Notes: generated from the letters alone by a model not told the origin. Counted from the first letter of the stretch, positions 21,391 to 33,761 are shown. The stretch is 64,000 nt of DNA from Podospora pseudoanserina (GCF_035222485.1 NC_085925.1:2790001-2854000), one strand, 5' to 3'. Numbers and translations are program-made.

Positions 21391-22588
21391 ATGGGAACAC
21401 TTGTTCCTCCCTGGTACAAACCAGATCCACCCAGCGAGCACTCGCTGGACCTCGCCAGCTTCCTCTGGGGAGCCTCGACAGCCATCGCATGCTTCAGCTT
21501 TGCCAAGGCTGTCCGCCAGACCAGGCGGTCATGGCTTCATACCCACAAGGTCAACGCCTACATTGTCATGGTGTGGCTGGAGTGGACTGCCTGCGTGATC
21601 ATGTCGGTCGTCAGCTGGTTGTTCCTCATTGGCATCATCCCGGTGAGCTTTTGGATCTTCTCTGGTCTTCGTAAGTGGCCTTGCTTATCCGTCAACCACA
21701 AAGGTTTTATGACTGATGGAATATTTGCAGTCGTTCTCTGGGTAGTTCAGGTACGTCCTCCCCTTGACGTATTCCTCCTGTGAGCCGCCATCTTCTTTCC
21801 CAGTCACCACCCACCCCCCAGCATCACCATCCTCACTAACACCCAACCTCCGCCTCACAGATCCAATGCCTGTCCCAAATCCTCTGCAACCGCCTCTCCC
21901 TCCTCTTCTTCAACCCCGAAGACGCCCGGCGCCTCAAACTCGGCGTTGGCCTCGCCGTCGGCGTGATCAACATCAGCGTCTTTTGCATCTGGCTCCCCGC
22001 CCGCCTCCAGATCAGCGAGACGTTCATCAACCTCAACAACATCTGGGACAGGGTTGAAAAGGCCCTCTTCCTGATCATCGACTGCTGTCTCAACATCTAC
22101 TTCATGTACATGGTACGCACAAAGCTGATCGCCAACGGACTGAAGAAGTACGAGTTGGTGTACAAGTTCAACCTGTTCATGATGGTCGTGTCGCTGTTGC
22201 TGGATGTGGGTATCATTGCTCTGATGTCGTGGGAAGATGATGCTGTGTACGCCCTGCCCCCCTCTGTTTCCCCCAACAACCAAAAGGCTAACCTTTTTTC
22301 GTCCCCAACAGATACATGCAAGCACACCCCCTCGTCTACCTCGTTAAACTCTGCGTTGAAATGAACCTAGCCGAGCTACTAGGTAAAGTCATCCAGAAGT
22401 CCCGCGAGCGTCGCACCACCCCGTTTCTCCGAACCCACATCGGTAATATCACCTCGCCGTTGACACGAACGACAACAGCAGCCACTGCTACCACAACAGC
22501 CAATACGATGCCCACGTCAATACTACCCGACGGGAACATCTTTGGGGGGTGCCCGCACTTTCGGCATCTTTCAGGTTGCAACTGCGAT

Positions 22589-22627
<39 letters not shown>

Positions 22628-23098
22628 AACGATGAGAGACTGTTTCACCGAAATTTGAACCTCAATATGACTGGGTCTGCTGGGCATAGGGAAGGGAGTT
22701 ATACCGGGGGGGAGTTGTATAATTATTTTGCGCATGGGGGACCGGGGGAGAGGAGGAGGGCAACGGGGGATATTTTGGATGATGCGGCGGGTTTGTGGAG
22801 CAGTGGGGAGGATACTCCGGTGGTGAGCCCCCGGGTGGAAAGGGATATTGAGGCGGAGGGGGGGTTGGGGGGTTTGGGGAAAAATAATCAGGAGCCGAGA
22901 GATGATAGGGGTAATGAGGCCAACAGAGCTCGGGGCGGGAAGAGGGGTGTTGAGAGGCCCACCGGGTCCAGGAAACCTAGCGCTGGGTCGAGCACGCTTG
23001 TCCACCAGGAGAGTGGCAGTGGGAGTGGTAGTCGTGGAAGTAGTATCAGGAAGGAGGGGAGGGATAAGAGGGAGGGGGAGGACCCATGGGAGGAGTAG
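21391..23098 (+). CDS. Seven-TM fungal membrane protein, poly-Asn tail
   Basis: Four exons, 490 aa: 21391-21670, 21731-21750, 21861-22246, 22312-23098. Exon 2 is only 20 bases, yet it supplies LVLWVVQ inside a helix and keeps phase on both sides, so it is well supported. About seven hydrophobic helices cover residues 20-260 (LASFLWGASTAIACFSFA, AYIVMVWLEWTACVIMSVV, LGVGLAVGVINISVFCIW, MMVVSLLLDVGIIALMSW). Between them lie conserved-looking polar residues (HTHKVNAY, NNIWDRVEK). The 230-residue tail is low-complexity and includes 14 Asn in a row from AAC repeats and many Gly/Ser/Arg. It looks like the uncharacterised fungal integral membrane (receptor-like) proteins; I do not recognise a named family. 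It is transcribed in the same direction as the P450 but separated by 0.7 kb. Confidence 0.75.
22588..22632 (+). repeat. AAC trinucleotide tract (polyasparagine)
   Basis: AAC/AAT repeats code for 14 consecutive Asn in the tail of the 7-TM protein. A second TTG/AAC tract codes Asn in the DUF7053-type gene at 53223-53258. Confidence 0.9.
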
Positions 23099-24105
23099 GC
23101 ATGATAGGTAACAGTGGGGGGCCTGGGAGGGGGGGGAAGGGTTTGTCGTAGTGTTCCATGTCATGATACCAGATACCAGATTTGCTTTTGAAAGAGGTCA
23201 ATATAAGTTTTATCAGGCTGTTCCCTAATCTGATGCAATCATGGTTGCTGTGTTGGTCTGGGGTTCAGTCAGTGGCCTGTGGGTTTGGGTGTGGCAGTGG
23301 GACTCACGGGAGATTCAGGGGGTCAGGGGTTCATACATAAAAGGTGGCCATTTTACTCGCACTATACCTTGGACAAATCATTGACTTTTTATTGTTTACT
23401 TTTAGTGCCTCACACCCGTACAGGCCTATTTTGCCCCTCTTATCAGGGCAATCCTGTGTCTATTATGTGGCCTGCGAGCCCATAGTGTCCATGTCCCGTC
23501 TTCCGTGGAGAGCGGCCTGCGAGCGAGTCACTGTCACGGAAAGGACGCTTTCAAAGTCCCCAGCCCGTCCAGAAGTCACCTACCTACGCATTCATAGCAA
23601 AAACGACAGTCCCAGCAAAGTCCTCCTAGAACTAAAGCGGGTAACAAATTCGCAATATAAACAGTCTCAAGCCCCCTCACAACTCAATAAGACAACAAGC
23701 CAACAAGTTCAAATAGAGTCAAGTTTCTAGTCACACTTTTATAAGAGGCAAAGAAACAAAGCCCATAGTCATATATCTCAAGCCACACAAAGTTCTAAAT
23801 TCAACAGAGCACAAGCAAGCTGAGCTAGCTAGCTAGATGTAGATTGATAGGCAGGCAATCCAAAGTTCTGCTCAATCAAAAACCACCCCCTGCGTCCATC
23901 TCTTTTCTTTTTTTAAAAGAAACAAACAATCCTCTGTCATTCTTCCAATTTCCAATCATCCCCAAAGAATCGAAAGTTGGGTAACACAAAAGTATCAATC
24001 ATCGTCAGACAATAACCCCTTTTCTCTCTTTCACAAGTTCCATTTCCTTCACTGATGCTTCTGCCTGGTCTTAGAAAACAAAATCTTCACACCCCCTGTG
24101 TTGAT
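23099..24105. other. Intergenic between convergent genes
   Basis: About 1 kb of AT-richer sequence after the 7-TM gene and after the KPTKP-repeat gene. A short GCTA repeat (23823-23835) is seen. No gene. Confidence 0.55.
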
Positions 24106-25264
24106 TTAAGCGGGAGTAGGGCGAGGGACGCGGGTGAAGCTCTTGGTGGGGGGGGGGGAAGGGGGCGAGCGCTGCGGGTGGCGGTCGGCTTGGGGGAGTC
24201 ACTGGCTTGGTGGGCTTAGGGGGTGACTGGCTTGGTGGGCTTAGGGGGTGACTGGCTTGGTGGGCTTGGGGGGAGTCACTGGCTTGGTGGGCTTGGGGGA
24301 GTCACTGGCTTGGTTGGCTTGGGAGGAGTGACGGGCTTCGTTGGCTTAGGGGAGTGACGGGCTTCGTTGGCTTGGGAGGGGTCACTGGCTTGGTGGGCTT
24401 GGGGGAGTGACCGGTTTGGTAGGCTTTGGGAGTGACCGGTTTGGTAGGCTTGGGGAGTGACCGGTTTGGTAGGCTTGGGGAGTGACTGGCTTGGTGGGCT
24501 TGGGGGCTCCTCACGGGCAGCCTTGGTCCTGGTCAGTGTTGGGCGAGGCGGGCGAGCGGTGCGGCTGATGGTCAAGACGGGGGGCTTGGTTGGCTTGGGC
24601 GGGAGCACAACGGAGCGAGTTGGCTTGGGTGGGAGCACAACGGAGAGAGTCGGCTTGGGGGGAAGGACGACAGACTTGGTTGGCTTGGGAGGGGTGACAG
24701 GCTTGGTAGGCTTGGGGGGAGTGACAGGCTTGGTAGGCTTTGGGGGTCACTGGCTTAGTCGGCTTGGGAGGGAGGACCGGCTTCGTGGGCTTGGGAGGAG
24801 TCACAGGCTTGGTTGGCTTGGGGGCACAACAGCGGACTTGGTCGGCTTGGGGGCGGAGGGCGGACGGAGCGGGTAGGCTTGGGCTCATCGCGAGCAGCCT
24901 TGGACTTGGTGGGCTTGGGGGGGAGGACCGGCTTGGTGGGCTTGGGAGGAAGGACCGGCTTAGTCGGCTTAGGAGGGAGGACTGGCTTGGTCGGCTTGGG
25001 AGGAGCAGCGCTCTTGGTCGGCTTCGGGGGAGGCGGCTTGACCGACTTGGTAGGCTTGGGCGGGAGAACCACGGACCTGGTAGGCTTGGGCGGAAGAACC
25101 ACAGACTTGGTCGGCTTGACGGGAGGAACAAAGCCTGTGGGACGGCCAGTCGGGCGGGGGGGACGAGTAGCCACAAGGTCGACATCGGCATCGGCCACAG
25201 GCAGGGCAATGGCCTGCTGAATGGCCGCAGCCGCAGCGAGGAGGGTGATGAGAATGCGAGTCAT
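24106..25264 (-). CDS. Secreted KPTKP-repeat protein with many frame slips
   Basis: Begins at ATG 25264 with a signal peptide (ITLLAAAAAIQQAIA, cleaved near residue 20). Then comes a tandem array with unit KPTKPVLPP or KPTKSVVLPP, about 10 residues or 30 bases, repeated some 25-30 times to a stop at 24106-24108. The first 170 residues are open. Downstream the DNA period continues unbroken, but the KPTKP frame is lost and regained about eight or more times, always at the C run before AAG (C5-C6 versus C3 or C6). Other frames of the same repeat read QAYQACHSP and SLPNRSLP. The end reads PTKSFTRVPRPTPA in the starting style. Pro/Lys/Thr-rich secreted repeats suggest a wall or matrix protein. Either the C runs are miscounted in the assembly or the gene has truly slipped; raw reads would decide. 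A TATATAA element lies at 25384-25390. Confidence 0.6.
24180..25120. repeat. 30-base minisatellite inside the KPTKP gene
   Basis: The plus strand shows the repeated phrase GGCTTGGTNGGCTTGGG separated by GAGTGAC-, GAGGAC- or ACAACGG-type spacers. The period is about 27-36 bases and copies are 70-95 percent alike by eye. Units with GAGTGACNGG spacing cluster at the 3' half, suggesting recent expansion there. Both strands are open over long stretches. Confidence 0.9.
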
Positions 25265-27800
25265 CGTGGAGTCTGTCTTGAGAGGGCTGTTCCCAGAAGC
25301 TGAAACTAACTACCCAAGTGCCGAAGAAGATGATGAGCCTGTCGAGAAGAGAGGCCGCTTCTAACCTGCACCGTCCGCCACGGTTATATACCCATCGTGA
25401 GACCTCATCGACGCTTCACATGCGCAATAACGATGCAACGATGTCGCCACAATCGTCGAGAAGCTCGTCCATGTCTGGCCGCGACTGAGCCAAGGATGCC
25501 GATATTGAGATTGTAACCCAGAGGACAGGACTTTTGACCATCTGGTGAATCACCTCACTGGCTCCCCCTGGTTGTAGTTCGACGTCCGGGCAGCGCAACG
25601 TTGAGGCGGGTTGAATAGAGTGCGGTACAAATTAAAGGGCAAGCATCAATATAGTCGGAACTCAGCATAGAGCATCTGCAGCAGCAATAACGGTGAGCAG
25701 CACAATTTGTGGCTCACAACGCGTAACGTCGTCCCCGGTAAATGTCGAAATCGGGGCGCACTCGTACCCATTTTCCCGCCCAACGGGAGAGTGGCGCTTA
25801 GCCGCAAACATGAGGTAAACATGTCGTGATCGACCTGCGAATATCGTCAGTTGAAATAACCGGATGGTGCAGATTTGTATAGACAGCTGATTGCCTTTCT
25901 TAGAATTGTACAGTTCCGCCAACCCGGTCCACCGCATGCGGGCCGAGTACCCAAGCCACAAAGCCCAGAGTTGCGGCTTTCATCAGACAAACATCGACAT
26001 CAGACACTTCTCGACATCTTTCTTCCTCAGATTTTTTGATGTCCGATCTCAGCTGATTCAGGGGTATCGGCAGGTGTGGTCTTGGCATGCTCTTTAGCCT
26101 CACTAAGTGCCGGTAAGGCGATGACACCGATGCTTGTTGTGTGCTCGGAGCGATCTAGACTGCGATGGGTTTGTGGGGGGATAGTGCAACCACGGAGAAA
26201 TGAGGTCGACGTAAGCTTCATAAGCTTATCCGGACCTACATGATGAGCACTGGGTGGACGACAAGGTTGCAAAAGGCCTGGGGGAGCGCACCCAACGGGA
26301 CCAGCAGCTTGCATCATTCTCCACCCGGATCTTGTTGATTGGGATCGCCAAGGTGCTGTCGAGGTGGTGGATGGTCATACAATCAAGCGTGGTAGAGTCG
26401 TAGAAGAACTCGGAGGCTGTTTACCCGCGAGCGCTAGGACAGAAACAGCTCCGTTGGCCAGAGCATCTGCGTATTTCTCCGTGACTGCCAATGTGGTCAA
26501 TGTAGCCAAACATGGTTGAGCACAACTCTGAGCGGATTGTCACCCGTTGGCGTCGTCATCACCACAACCTCTTCTGATCTAGCTCGAGGGAAACGGAATC
26601 TGCCGCTTTGGCGAGACAGGGTTAGCTCAGAGTTTCCCCATGTTTTCGCTTTCTCTAGTCCAAGCAAGCTGTTGAATGCTACGCTGGTGGTGGTGTTTGG
26701 CTGTACTCCAGATATCGCTTCACACACGCTTCCAGTTAGCGAGAGGCGGGATCGGGGGTTAAAGTCAACGGGGTCTCACCGAGGCTAAAATGGCGAGAAT
26801 GCGGGGGGTGCAACCAAAGCGAAGAAAAACGTTTCGGAATGGGGGTGGCTGCCCACATCCCGTCCGGAGGGCGGTTATCATGTCCGAGAAGAGATATGAG
26901 CAGGAGCAAAATACGGGTCGAGCGGTGCGGACCCAGATCCGTACAGTGTTGGTTCGAGTTGGGGAACGGAACCCCTGGTTGGGGATAAGTTGGGTGCAAT
27001 TCTGCGCCAAGTGGGAAAACGCCCTGGTTGCTACTGCCATAGCTGTCCCTCCAATCGAGAGAGCCGAAAGTTCGAGAAGCGGGAGCTGGGAGTGACGAGA
27101 GAACACCATGTGGAGGTTGTCAAATCGATGTGCCTGTCGAGCGTCATGTCAGAATTGGAAGAGGGTGTGAAGCAATCTGGCATCTATGCCCGATAACGGC
27201 AGGGGTAATGGTTGTCCAAGCTTGGACTTGACCCCTGAAGGCTTGATGGGTGAGAATGAGTTCCTTGCCTTCAAGTTAGTAACCCTAGAGGCTTGCAAGA
27301 AAGAGAAACCAGAAGGGTGAGAGATGGACAAGAAAAGCAATGAGGAGAACGGTCCGAGTGGCCCCAGGCGCACGAATTGCGGAGAATAGTGCAGACGATA
27401 TGAGCAAGTTGGAGCAGTGATGGTGTTACGTCTGAGTCTTGTCCCGAAGATCATGGTTCAAGACTTCGGAGAGGAAGGCACCGGATTGGTTCACGGCACT
27501 CAGACACGGTACGTGCTTGCCGTTCTGGTAGGATGATGCCAGGCCGGCTAGAGCTAGCCTGCAGGTGATGCTTTCCTTCCTGGTTTGAAGACAACTGCAA
27601 AGAGCTTGCTGGGAATGCTTGCAAAGAGAGCCAGCCAAATTCCCGTGTTGAACACTGTTGACAGAGGTGCAACCAGTACATTAATTATTAACAAGAAATG
27701 TCTTACCTAGGCCAACTTCCCAGTTTCCACACTCTGTGGATGTTGGCCCCAAGTCTGTCCACACATATCTAGTCCAACCCATTGCTCAGCCGCGCGTAGT
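25265..27800. other. Long region without a recognised gene
   Basis: 2.5 kb. The first 150 bases are the KPTKP-gene promoter. The rest has only short unrelated frames. Some minus-strand frames at 26.0-27.1 kb have coding-like composition but break often and match no family I know. It may hold further gene debris next to the decayed oxygenase gene; I cannot support a call. Confidence 0.45.
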
Positions 27801-30680
27801 GACCAAACGCGCTTCCCTCCTTTGAGAAATCGGTTGAGATCCGCGCAGTCGCCGCAGCTACACCTTACAGGACCCTGGCCGGAATAGGCCTCTGCACCGC
27901 CGGGCTCCTTTCCGACCTGCTTCTCCAGGTATGCTTCCAGGACAGCAAGCGCAAGCTCTTGGTAGCGGGGGAGTAGAGACAGAAACGTTGGCTGCCGCTA
28001 GCGTAGATATGAGTTGGCGGACGAAGGGGAGCCAGAGGTAATGGAATTCGGCAGGCGGGACCTGGGCAATGTTGGCGACAATGATGGGGGAAAAGCGCAT
28101 GGCTAGGTCGTCCCAGTTGAGTTCGATGCACCGGGCCAGGCACTCGGCCAAGAAGTTGGGTGTGATGTAGGTCTCAGGATTCTGATGTGGTCCGTCCCGA
28201 ATGGGCCTCATTTGGTAGTACGGATAGCCGTTACTGCGACTCTTTGAAGCATTGCGGAACTCGGCCTCTGCTGTTTCTACGGTCCGGAGCTTGGTGAGTG
28301 ACATCGTATCGAAAACGGACTTGAGCAGCAGCAGCTTGCAAATCTCCAAGCTCGCAGTCTTATCAGAGACGCCTTCGTTTGCTAGTTCAATGATTCTCAT
28401 AACAGCAGCCGCAGCAAATGGTGTCAAGGAGGCTTGTTTTTCGATAACTGGGGTCAATCTAAGTATGAAGTCAGCCCGCGTGTCAGACCACGCGTGAAAG
28501 AATCATGCCTTGCTTTGTCTTCAAATAGTCAAAATCATGAAATTCCTTGATCATGTTGACAATGGCAGTCCCGGTCGACGCCATGACGTTAGCCCCTAGG
28601 CAAGTTTCCAAGGCAGCAGGAACGACTTCATTGGCGGCCCATTGTCCAATCTGAGAATTGTATGAAGCATCGCTTGGCCGACCAAGCACTGTCAACAGTT
28701 GCATCCGGACAGCCGCTGGACGAGGCGAGATATACTGGGCGAGACTGGATAGTGTCAGCATTTGGACCGAGCATACTTTGAATAAACGCATACCTATCCT
28801 TGAATCTGTGTAAAATCAAACGAGTCCTCGGCTGCAGCCATCTTGACGAGATCAAACAATGGCGTCCCGAGGTTGAACCCGGCCTTGGCCCGGACCCAAC
28901 CCATGGACCGGCCAAATAGTTCGTACTCCCGGTTACTGCAGAACAGCCGCCAAGAACTTCAGTGCAGTCTCTTCGTTGAAATCCCGCGTATCAAACTGCA
29001 AGATGTAGCCGTATGGGTCCGGTTTGGCTGCCCATGCAAGCTGTGCGAGGGTGCAAACAATTTTCATTGTCGACTCGCGCTCGTCTGGGTTGGAGCACTA
29101 CTCAAGGTAGCGTGGCAGAAGACCCTGTGCCTCTTTTTTTTGGACGTGCCTGTGATCAGGAACTGGTCGACCTCGTCGTTGGGAACAATGACGGCAACCT
29201 ATCCCAGAGGATTAGTCGGACGGGCAATCGGAAGACAAGAGGAAAAACAAAACCGCCAAGCGATACCAGTGTGACGCGGAGACTCCCTAAGGAAACATGA
29301 TATATATCAGTTCAGCAGATACAAAGAAGACAAGACATGTGACATACCTCGTCGCCTGTGGACCCTCGAGTAATCTTCCTCCGCGCGTGCGGTATTCTCG
29401 AAAGGGTCTTCGTAATCCTGAACCAAGTTCTTGTCCAGGTCACCGTCTTCAATCTCCATGTTCTCGCGCAGCGTATTTCCATCGGTCGTAGCGAGCTTCT
29501 TGATCTTGAACCTCGCGTCTATAATGTCAACCAATTCGTGCCAGCCTTCACCGTCACCTCCGTCGTCATCCTCGTCGGTCGACTCGTATCTACTCCAACC
29601 TCTTCTACTACGGCGGTCGTATCGGTCGTACTAGCCGCCACCGTCATAATCGCACCCTCCATGTTGCCATCTTTCAATCACACCAAATAACAAGGTCGCA
29701 TTGAGACTGTCGCATACATCCTCCAAGCAACGCATTCGGGTGACATCAGCGCCTTTCAGGCTGTGAAGCGAGGTTGGCCTCAGTGTATGTGTGGTCCAGC
29801 ATGTAATACAGACGGTCAGCTTCCTTGTCATCGCTGCTCGGGCCCCGGGAATCCAGCCAAGCACGCAGTGCATCTCGAACACCATCCAATCCCGGTGCAT
29901 TTCATGGCAGCCGATGGGCGGTTGACCTGAGGGGAAATGCCAAGGTTGTACGTCAAGCCCCAGCGGATGCCCGACGTGACAGGCAAGACCTCGTGTGTGC
30001 CATCGGAAAACCAGCATGCCATCGACGGTTGGACTTCTGACGTCTTGAACCTCTTGGTAACATCCCGTTGCTTCACAACGAGGTCGCCACCTTGGTGCTC
30101 AGACGGAAGACAGATGACAAGAGCACCAAACATTCCCGGGATCTTCTCAGTACTGTAACCCCATGTTGGTCATCAAAGAAAGGTCATCAGAGGGTACCAT
30201 CGGAGACACACTCAGTGTGAGGCTTGAACATGGCACCCTTCTTGTAGATCAACATCTTGTACAGTTCGGCCCTCACGGGAGCAGTAATCCCCAGCTGCTG
30301 AGCGACTAGCTTGCAAGCAGCGCTGATGGTCGACTCCCACTGCGAGTGAAGCTCCAATCGGGCTGCATCCAGCTCCCATGTGTTGCGAACCGAGGTGTCG
30401 ACAAAGGTCTCGGTGTCTTTGCCATAGGGGGCTTGACGTGCCTTTTCAATCAGTTGTCAGGCACTGTCTTCCCCCAGAGGAAGGGCGACATGGCCAACAT
30501 CGCGAACTGATATCGGGTAGAGGCTGGACTCGGTCAATTTTGCAAATGCCGCGAAGCTTCCGGCAGCCTTGATTCGATCCAATGCGCCGCAGAGCCCGTT
30601 CTTGATCTCGTACAAAGGGGACTCGGACGGCGCAGGCGCGTCCGTGGTGCGATGAAATGCTGCCACAAAGACGAGTTGTG
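27800..30680 (-). pseudogene. Decayed Fe(II)/2-oxoglutarate oxygenase-domain gene
   Basis: Minus-strand pieces line up with one large fungal protein type. The N-terminal part is ALDRIKAAGSFAAF, an oxygenase core YKMLIYKKGAMFKPHT and MFGALVICLPSEHQGGDLVV, then THEVLPVTSGIRWGLTYNL. A small intron (about 30147-30205) restores H-T-D, so the HxD..H iron ligands and the Arg of the 2-oxoglutarate site were still recognisable. The C-terminal part is helical and ends CSCGDCADLNRFL. The gene cannot work as read: an in-frame TGA lies early (near 30456), no good ATG precedes the first piece, and the frame changes at five or more further places, mostly not at homopolymer runs. Related proteins are often prolyl-hydroxylase-like and uncharacterised. 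I judge it a true pseudogene, fairly young because long stretches stay readable. Confidence 0.7.
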
Positions 30681-31037
30681 GCGCTGTAGGGTTAAAGTGG
30701 GCGAACAGTTGAAGGGAATTTTACAAGCGCGAGTTCTCCACACGTGCAAGGTCAAGAACCTGAAGAGCAATCTATATTCTCATGAACGCGTCGACGCGTT
30801 CCATGTCGTTTGTGACTCGAAGCAACCATGACGTCGCGGGCAAAAGAACTGCTATATCAGAGAAAGTACAGTCAAAGTACAAAGCAATTAAACCCCAACT
30901 CCCTCTCAAATACCCCAGATATCCCAAACCCATTGCCAACATACATCTCAAATCCAACCATGATCGTAATCCATGACAGGAAAATCCTTCACTCCCTTCT
31001 CCAGCCCTTCCCGCGATTTGTCTTTGCCATGCGTCAC
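30681..31037. other. Intergenic, no gene seen
   Basis: Between the decayed oxygenase gene and the chitinase 3' end. AT-rich with CAAAGTACAAAG-like short repeats near 30870-30890. Confidence 0.45.
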
Positions 31038-32526
31038 TCAAAGACATTGTGAATACCACACGCTCAACACGACACATTGATATGGAGATTCACAAACCGT
31101 CGATCCCAGGTGGTATATCCCACCACATGTTCCCCAGTGAGGCACCGGTGCGCCAGTCGGGGTTGACGAGCCCGATGTAGACTTGACAGACGCCGTCGTA
31201 GGCGATGGGACCTCTTCCGTGGAAAATTCAGTTGCTGTCGCGCTGACAACAACAGTAGTTGTAATGGTAACGAATGCCGTTTGGCTGGATAGGAGGCTAG
31301 ACAGGAGGCTATCTAGTTGGCTGGATGGTAGACTGGTTGGAATCGTTGTTTGGCTGGCCGTTTGCGTGGGCGGCAGACCGGATCCTTGACCAGACGACTG
31401 GCCATCACTCCCCAGCGCAGCCTGGATACTGTCCAAGAACCCAGTATTCCCATAAACCTGCGACATATCCCTTTGTAATCCGTTAGCTTTCATTCCCACA
31501 CTTCCCCATCATTAGAACCTACCACATCATCACCCCCCCAAAACTCTCAAACCCCTTCACATACTCCACCACCCCCTTCAACACCTCCCCATTCACATAC
31601 CCCCTCCCCGCCGCCTGACTCCCCGGCACCCCCAACAAAACCTTCACCCCCTTATTCTTACTCTCCTCCCTAGCCCACTGATCCCACCTCTCAAAGTTGA
31701 ACTGGCTCTCACCATTCCCATCACCACCCCCAGAAGCCTTCCAACTATCAACCCCACACCAATTATTATAAAACTGCACCATCACAAAATCAAACCCCAC
31801 CCCATCCATCAACCCCCCCATCGCCGCATCAGGAAACGGGCACTGCGGCGCACCACTCATGTAAAACTTTTTCTTCCCACCATCCGCATCCATCAACCTC
31901 CTCAACTCCCCCACAAAATCAACCATATTCACCGCCACAGCCTCCAAGTCAATATCAAACCCATCCACCACCGCATCCCCAAACGGTCTCTCCACCTTTG
32001 ACCCCTCCTTCTTCGGTCCAAACATCTCCCATACCGCCCCCGCCATCTGGACCGCCTCGGCAGGGGAGGAAAACCCCCCTTCGGTGTAAGTTGCTCCCCC
32101 GATAGACAAGAGTATAGATTTGTTGTGGGCCGTCTGGCAGGTTTGGATGTCTTCTTCGAGCTGAGGGCAGGAGAGGAGCTGGCTACCGGAGAAGAGGGTG
32201 CAATTGTCGCCCGCGTTGGCAAAGTTGATTGTCGTGGAGGGGGTCTTGATCGTGTAGAGGAAGGCGAGGGGGATGATGTTGATGGGGGTGTTGGCGCAGT
32301 AGTAGGAGAGGCGTTGCTGGCCGCCCGAGGTGAGGGAGATGGAGTTTTGGCCTGGGATTCAGATGATTAGGAGAGAAAAGTTCGGGATGGAGGGGAGTTG
32401 GGAGAGGAACATACCCCAGTAGACGGCGATGTTGTTTGAGGCGGTGGGGTCGAAGCCCGCGAGGACTTTGCTGGAGAGAGAAAAGATGATGCCGCAGAGG
32501 GCGAGGAGATTGCGAGATCCAAGCAT
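31038..32526 (-). CDS. GH18 class III chitinase with CBM1 module
   Basis: Exons 32415-32526, 31523-32351 and 31038-31470, 457 aa, phases consistent. Signal peptide at residues 1-22. The GH18 barrel begins [11 protein letters not shown] and carries the catalytic DGFDIDLE, matching DGxDxDxE with Glu as acid/base. [11 protein letters not shown] and FGGVMMWDMSQ follow, as in hevamine-type class III chitinases. A Ser/Thr/Gln-rich linker leads to a terminal module of about 33 residues ([24 protein letters not shown]) with four Cys and the CBM1 pattern, normally a cellulose or chitin binder. The protein is therefore a secreted endochitinase likely tethered to polysaccharide, for wall turnover or for feeding on or attacking fungi or insects. 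It sits between two decayed genes and is itself intact. Confidence 0.92.
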
Positions 32527-33761
32527 TTTTGGTGAACAACAAGTCGAAGGTTGTGGGAATTGAAAGGTTTGAAGGTCGTGGTTGGCGCTTGTCGAGGTGA
32601 ACCGTGAATTGTAAATCGCTTGCTGACGTGCCCTTTATCTTCGAAAAACTCGATAACTGCCAAAGTACCTCGAGAATTGAACTGGTTCAGGCTGCCTGCT
32701 CACTGAGTCGCTCCTTCCATGTGTGGTGTTCTTACCTGACGCGATAGTCTGACATCGATACTCACCTCATCCCTGCACCTCATCTCATGTCCTTCCTCTC
32801 GGAGGCAGTAACTTGAAAACTAAAAGGGAAAAACGTCAGGGAATTTCACCCGATCTTTCATCTCAAAGTATGGTAACTCCAACAACATGGCCACTGGGTC
32901 AAATCTGCTACGTTACACCCTGGCAATAAACACAGTCCAAACGATTGAGCTGTTCACATCTCACAGATTACACATCTCATGTAGGATCGTCTTTTAACCT
33001 CAGCCGTGATCAATATCTGTGGCATATGAAGGGATTTGGTGTATCCGTGATCGGAGGATATTGGATCGAAGCCGCCTCCTGATGGCCGGTGGAACATGAT
33101 AACAACGCAACATTTCATGTTCACAAGAGAGCCGCTGAAATGTTGAAATGAGCGGGGTATGAAAGGAATCGGGAGATAGTGATCGTTGCATTTCGGGATC
33201 CGAGGCTACCTTGGGTATCTTGCGGTCAGATGCCTGTTCACATGCTCTGTGTTTGGTAGTTTGAGAAGAGCCGCTTGTCTCCTGCAACGTAGGATTTCGG
33301 ACCTGTGAAAGCCTTCAAAATCACTGTTCCCGAGTCAACCGTGATCGCTGGAAGTACCTTCGTAGGGCAAACATGTACTCTGGTTTGGATATTGGTACCC
33401 AATTCTAAAGAGGCTCCATCTGCCCATAGCCCTGGACGATCTCTGAGAAGAGCGATCGGAACCGATGATCAACATTACTGGTAAATCTCAACATTAAACA
33501 ACAAAAAGCAAAATGAAATTCGGCAGTTTGGAGTACTCCAGACCTCCCACATGACAGCCCCGGTATGTCCACACCAACATTGATACAAGTCCAAAAAAGA
33601 CCACCCGTTGCTTGCCATAAGTACCCGAATCCCTGGTTCCACCGAAAAGAGTGGACTCGATCTGTACCCATACGCAACATATTGATGAATAGCCTTGCAC
33701 AAAGCTTGTTCCGTGGAGTTATTGACTTTCCCCCCTGTCTCTTGAAACTAGGCTTGATGCA
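32527..33761. other. Intergenic, chitinase promoter and flank
   Basis: 1.2 kb upstream of the chitinase. No coding pattern on either strand. The leader just before 32526 is A-rich on the minus strand. Confidence 0.5.

Noticed and set aside
26027-27109. Minus-strand coding-like fragments
   Set aside because: Frequent breaks and no family match; could be gene debris but not enough to call.
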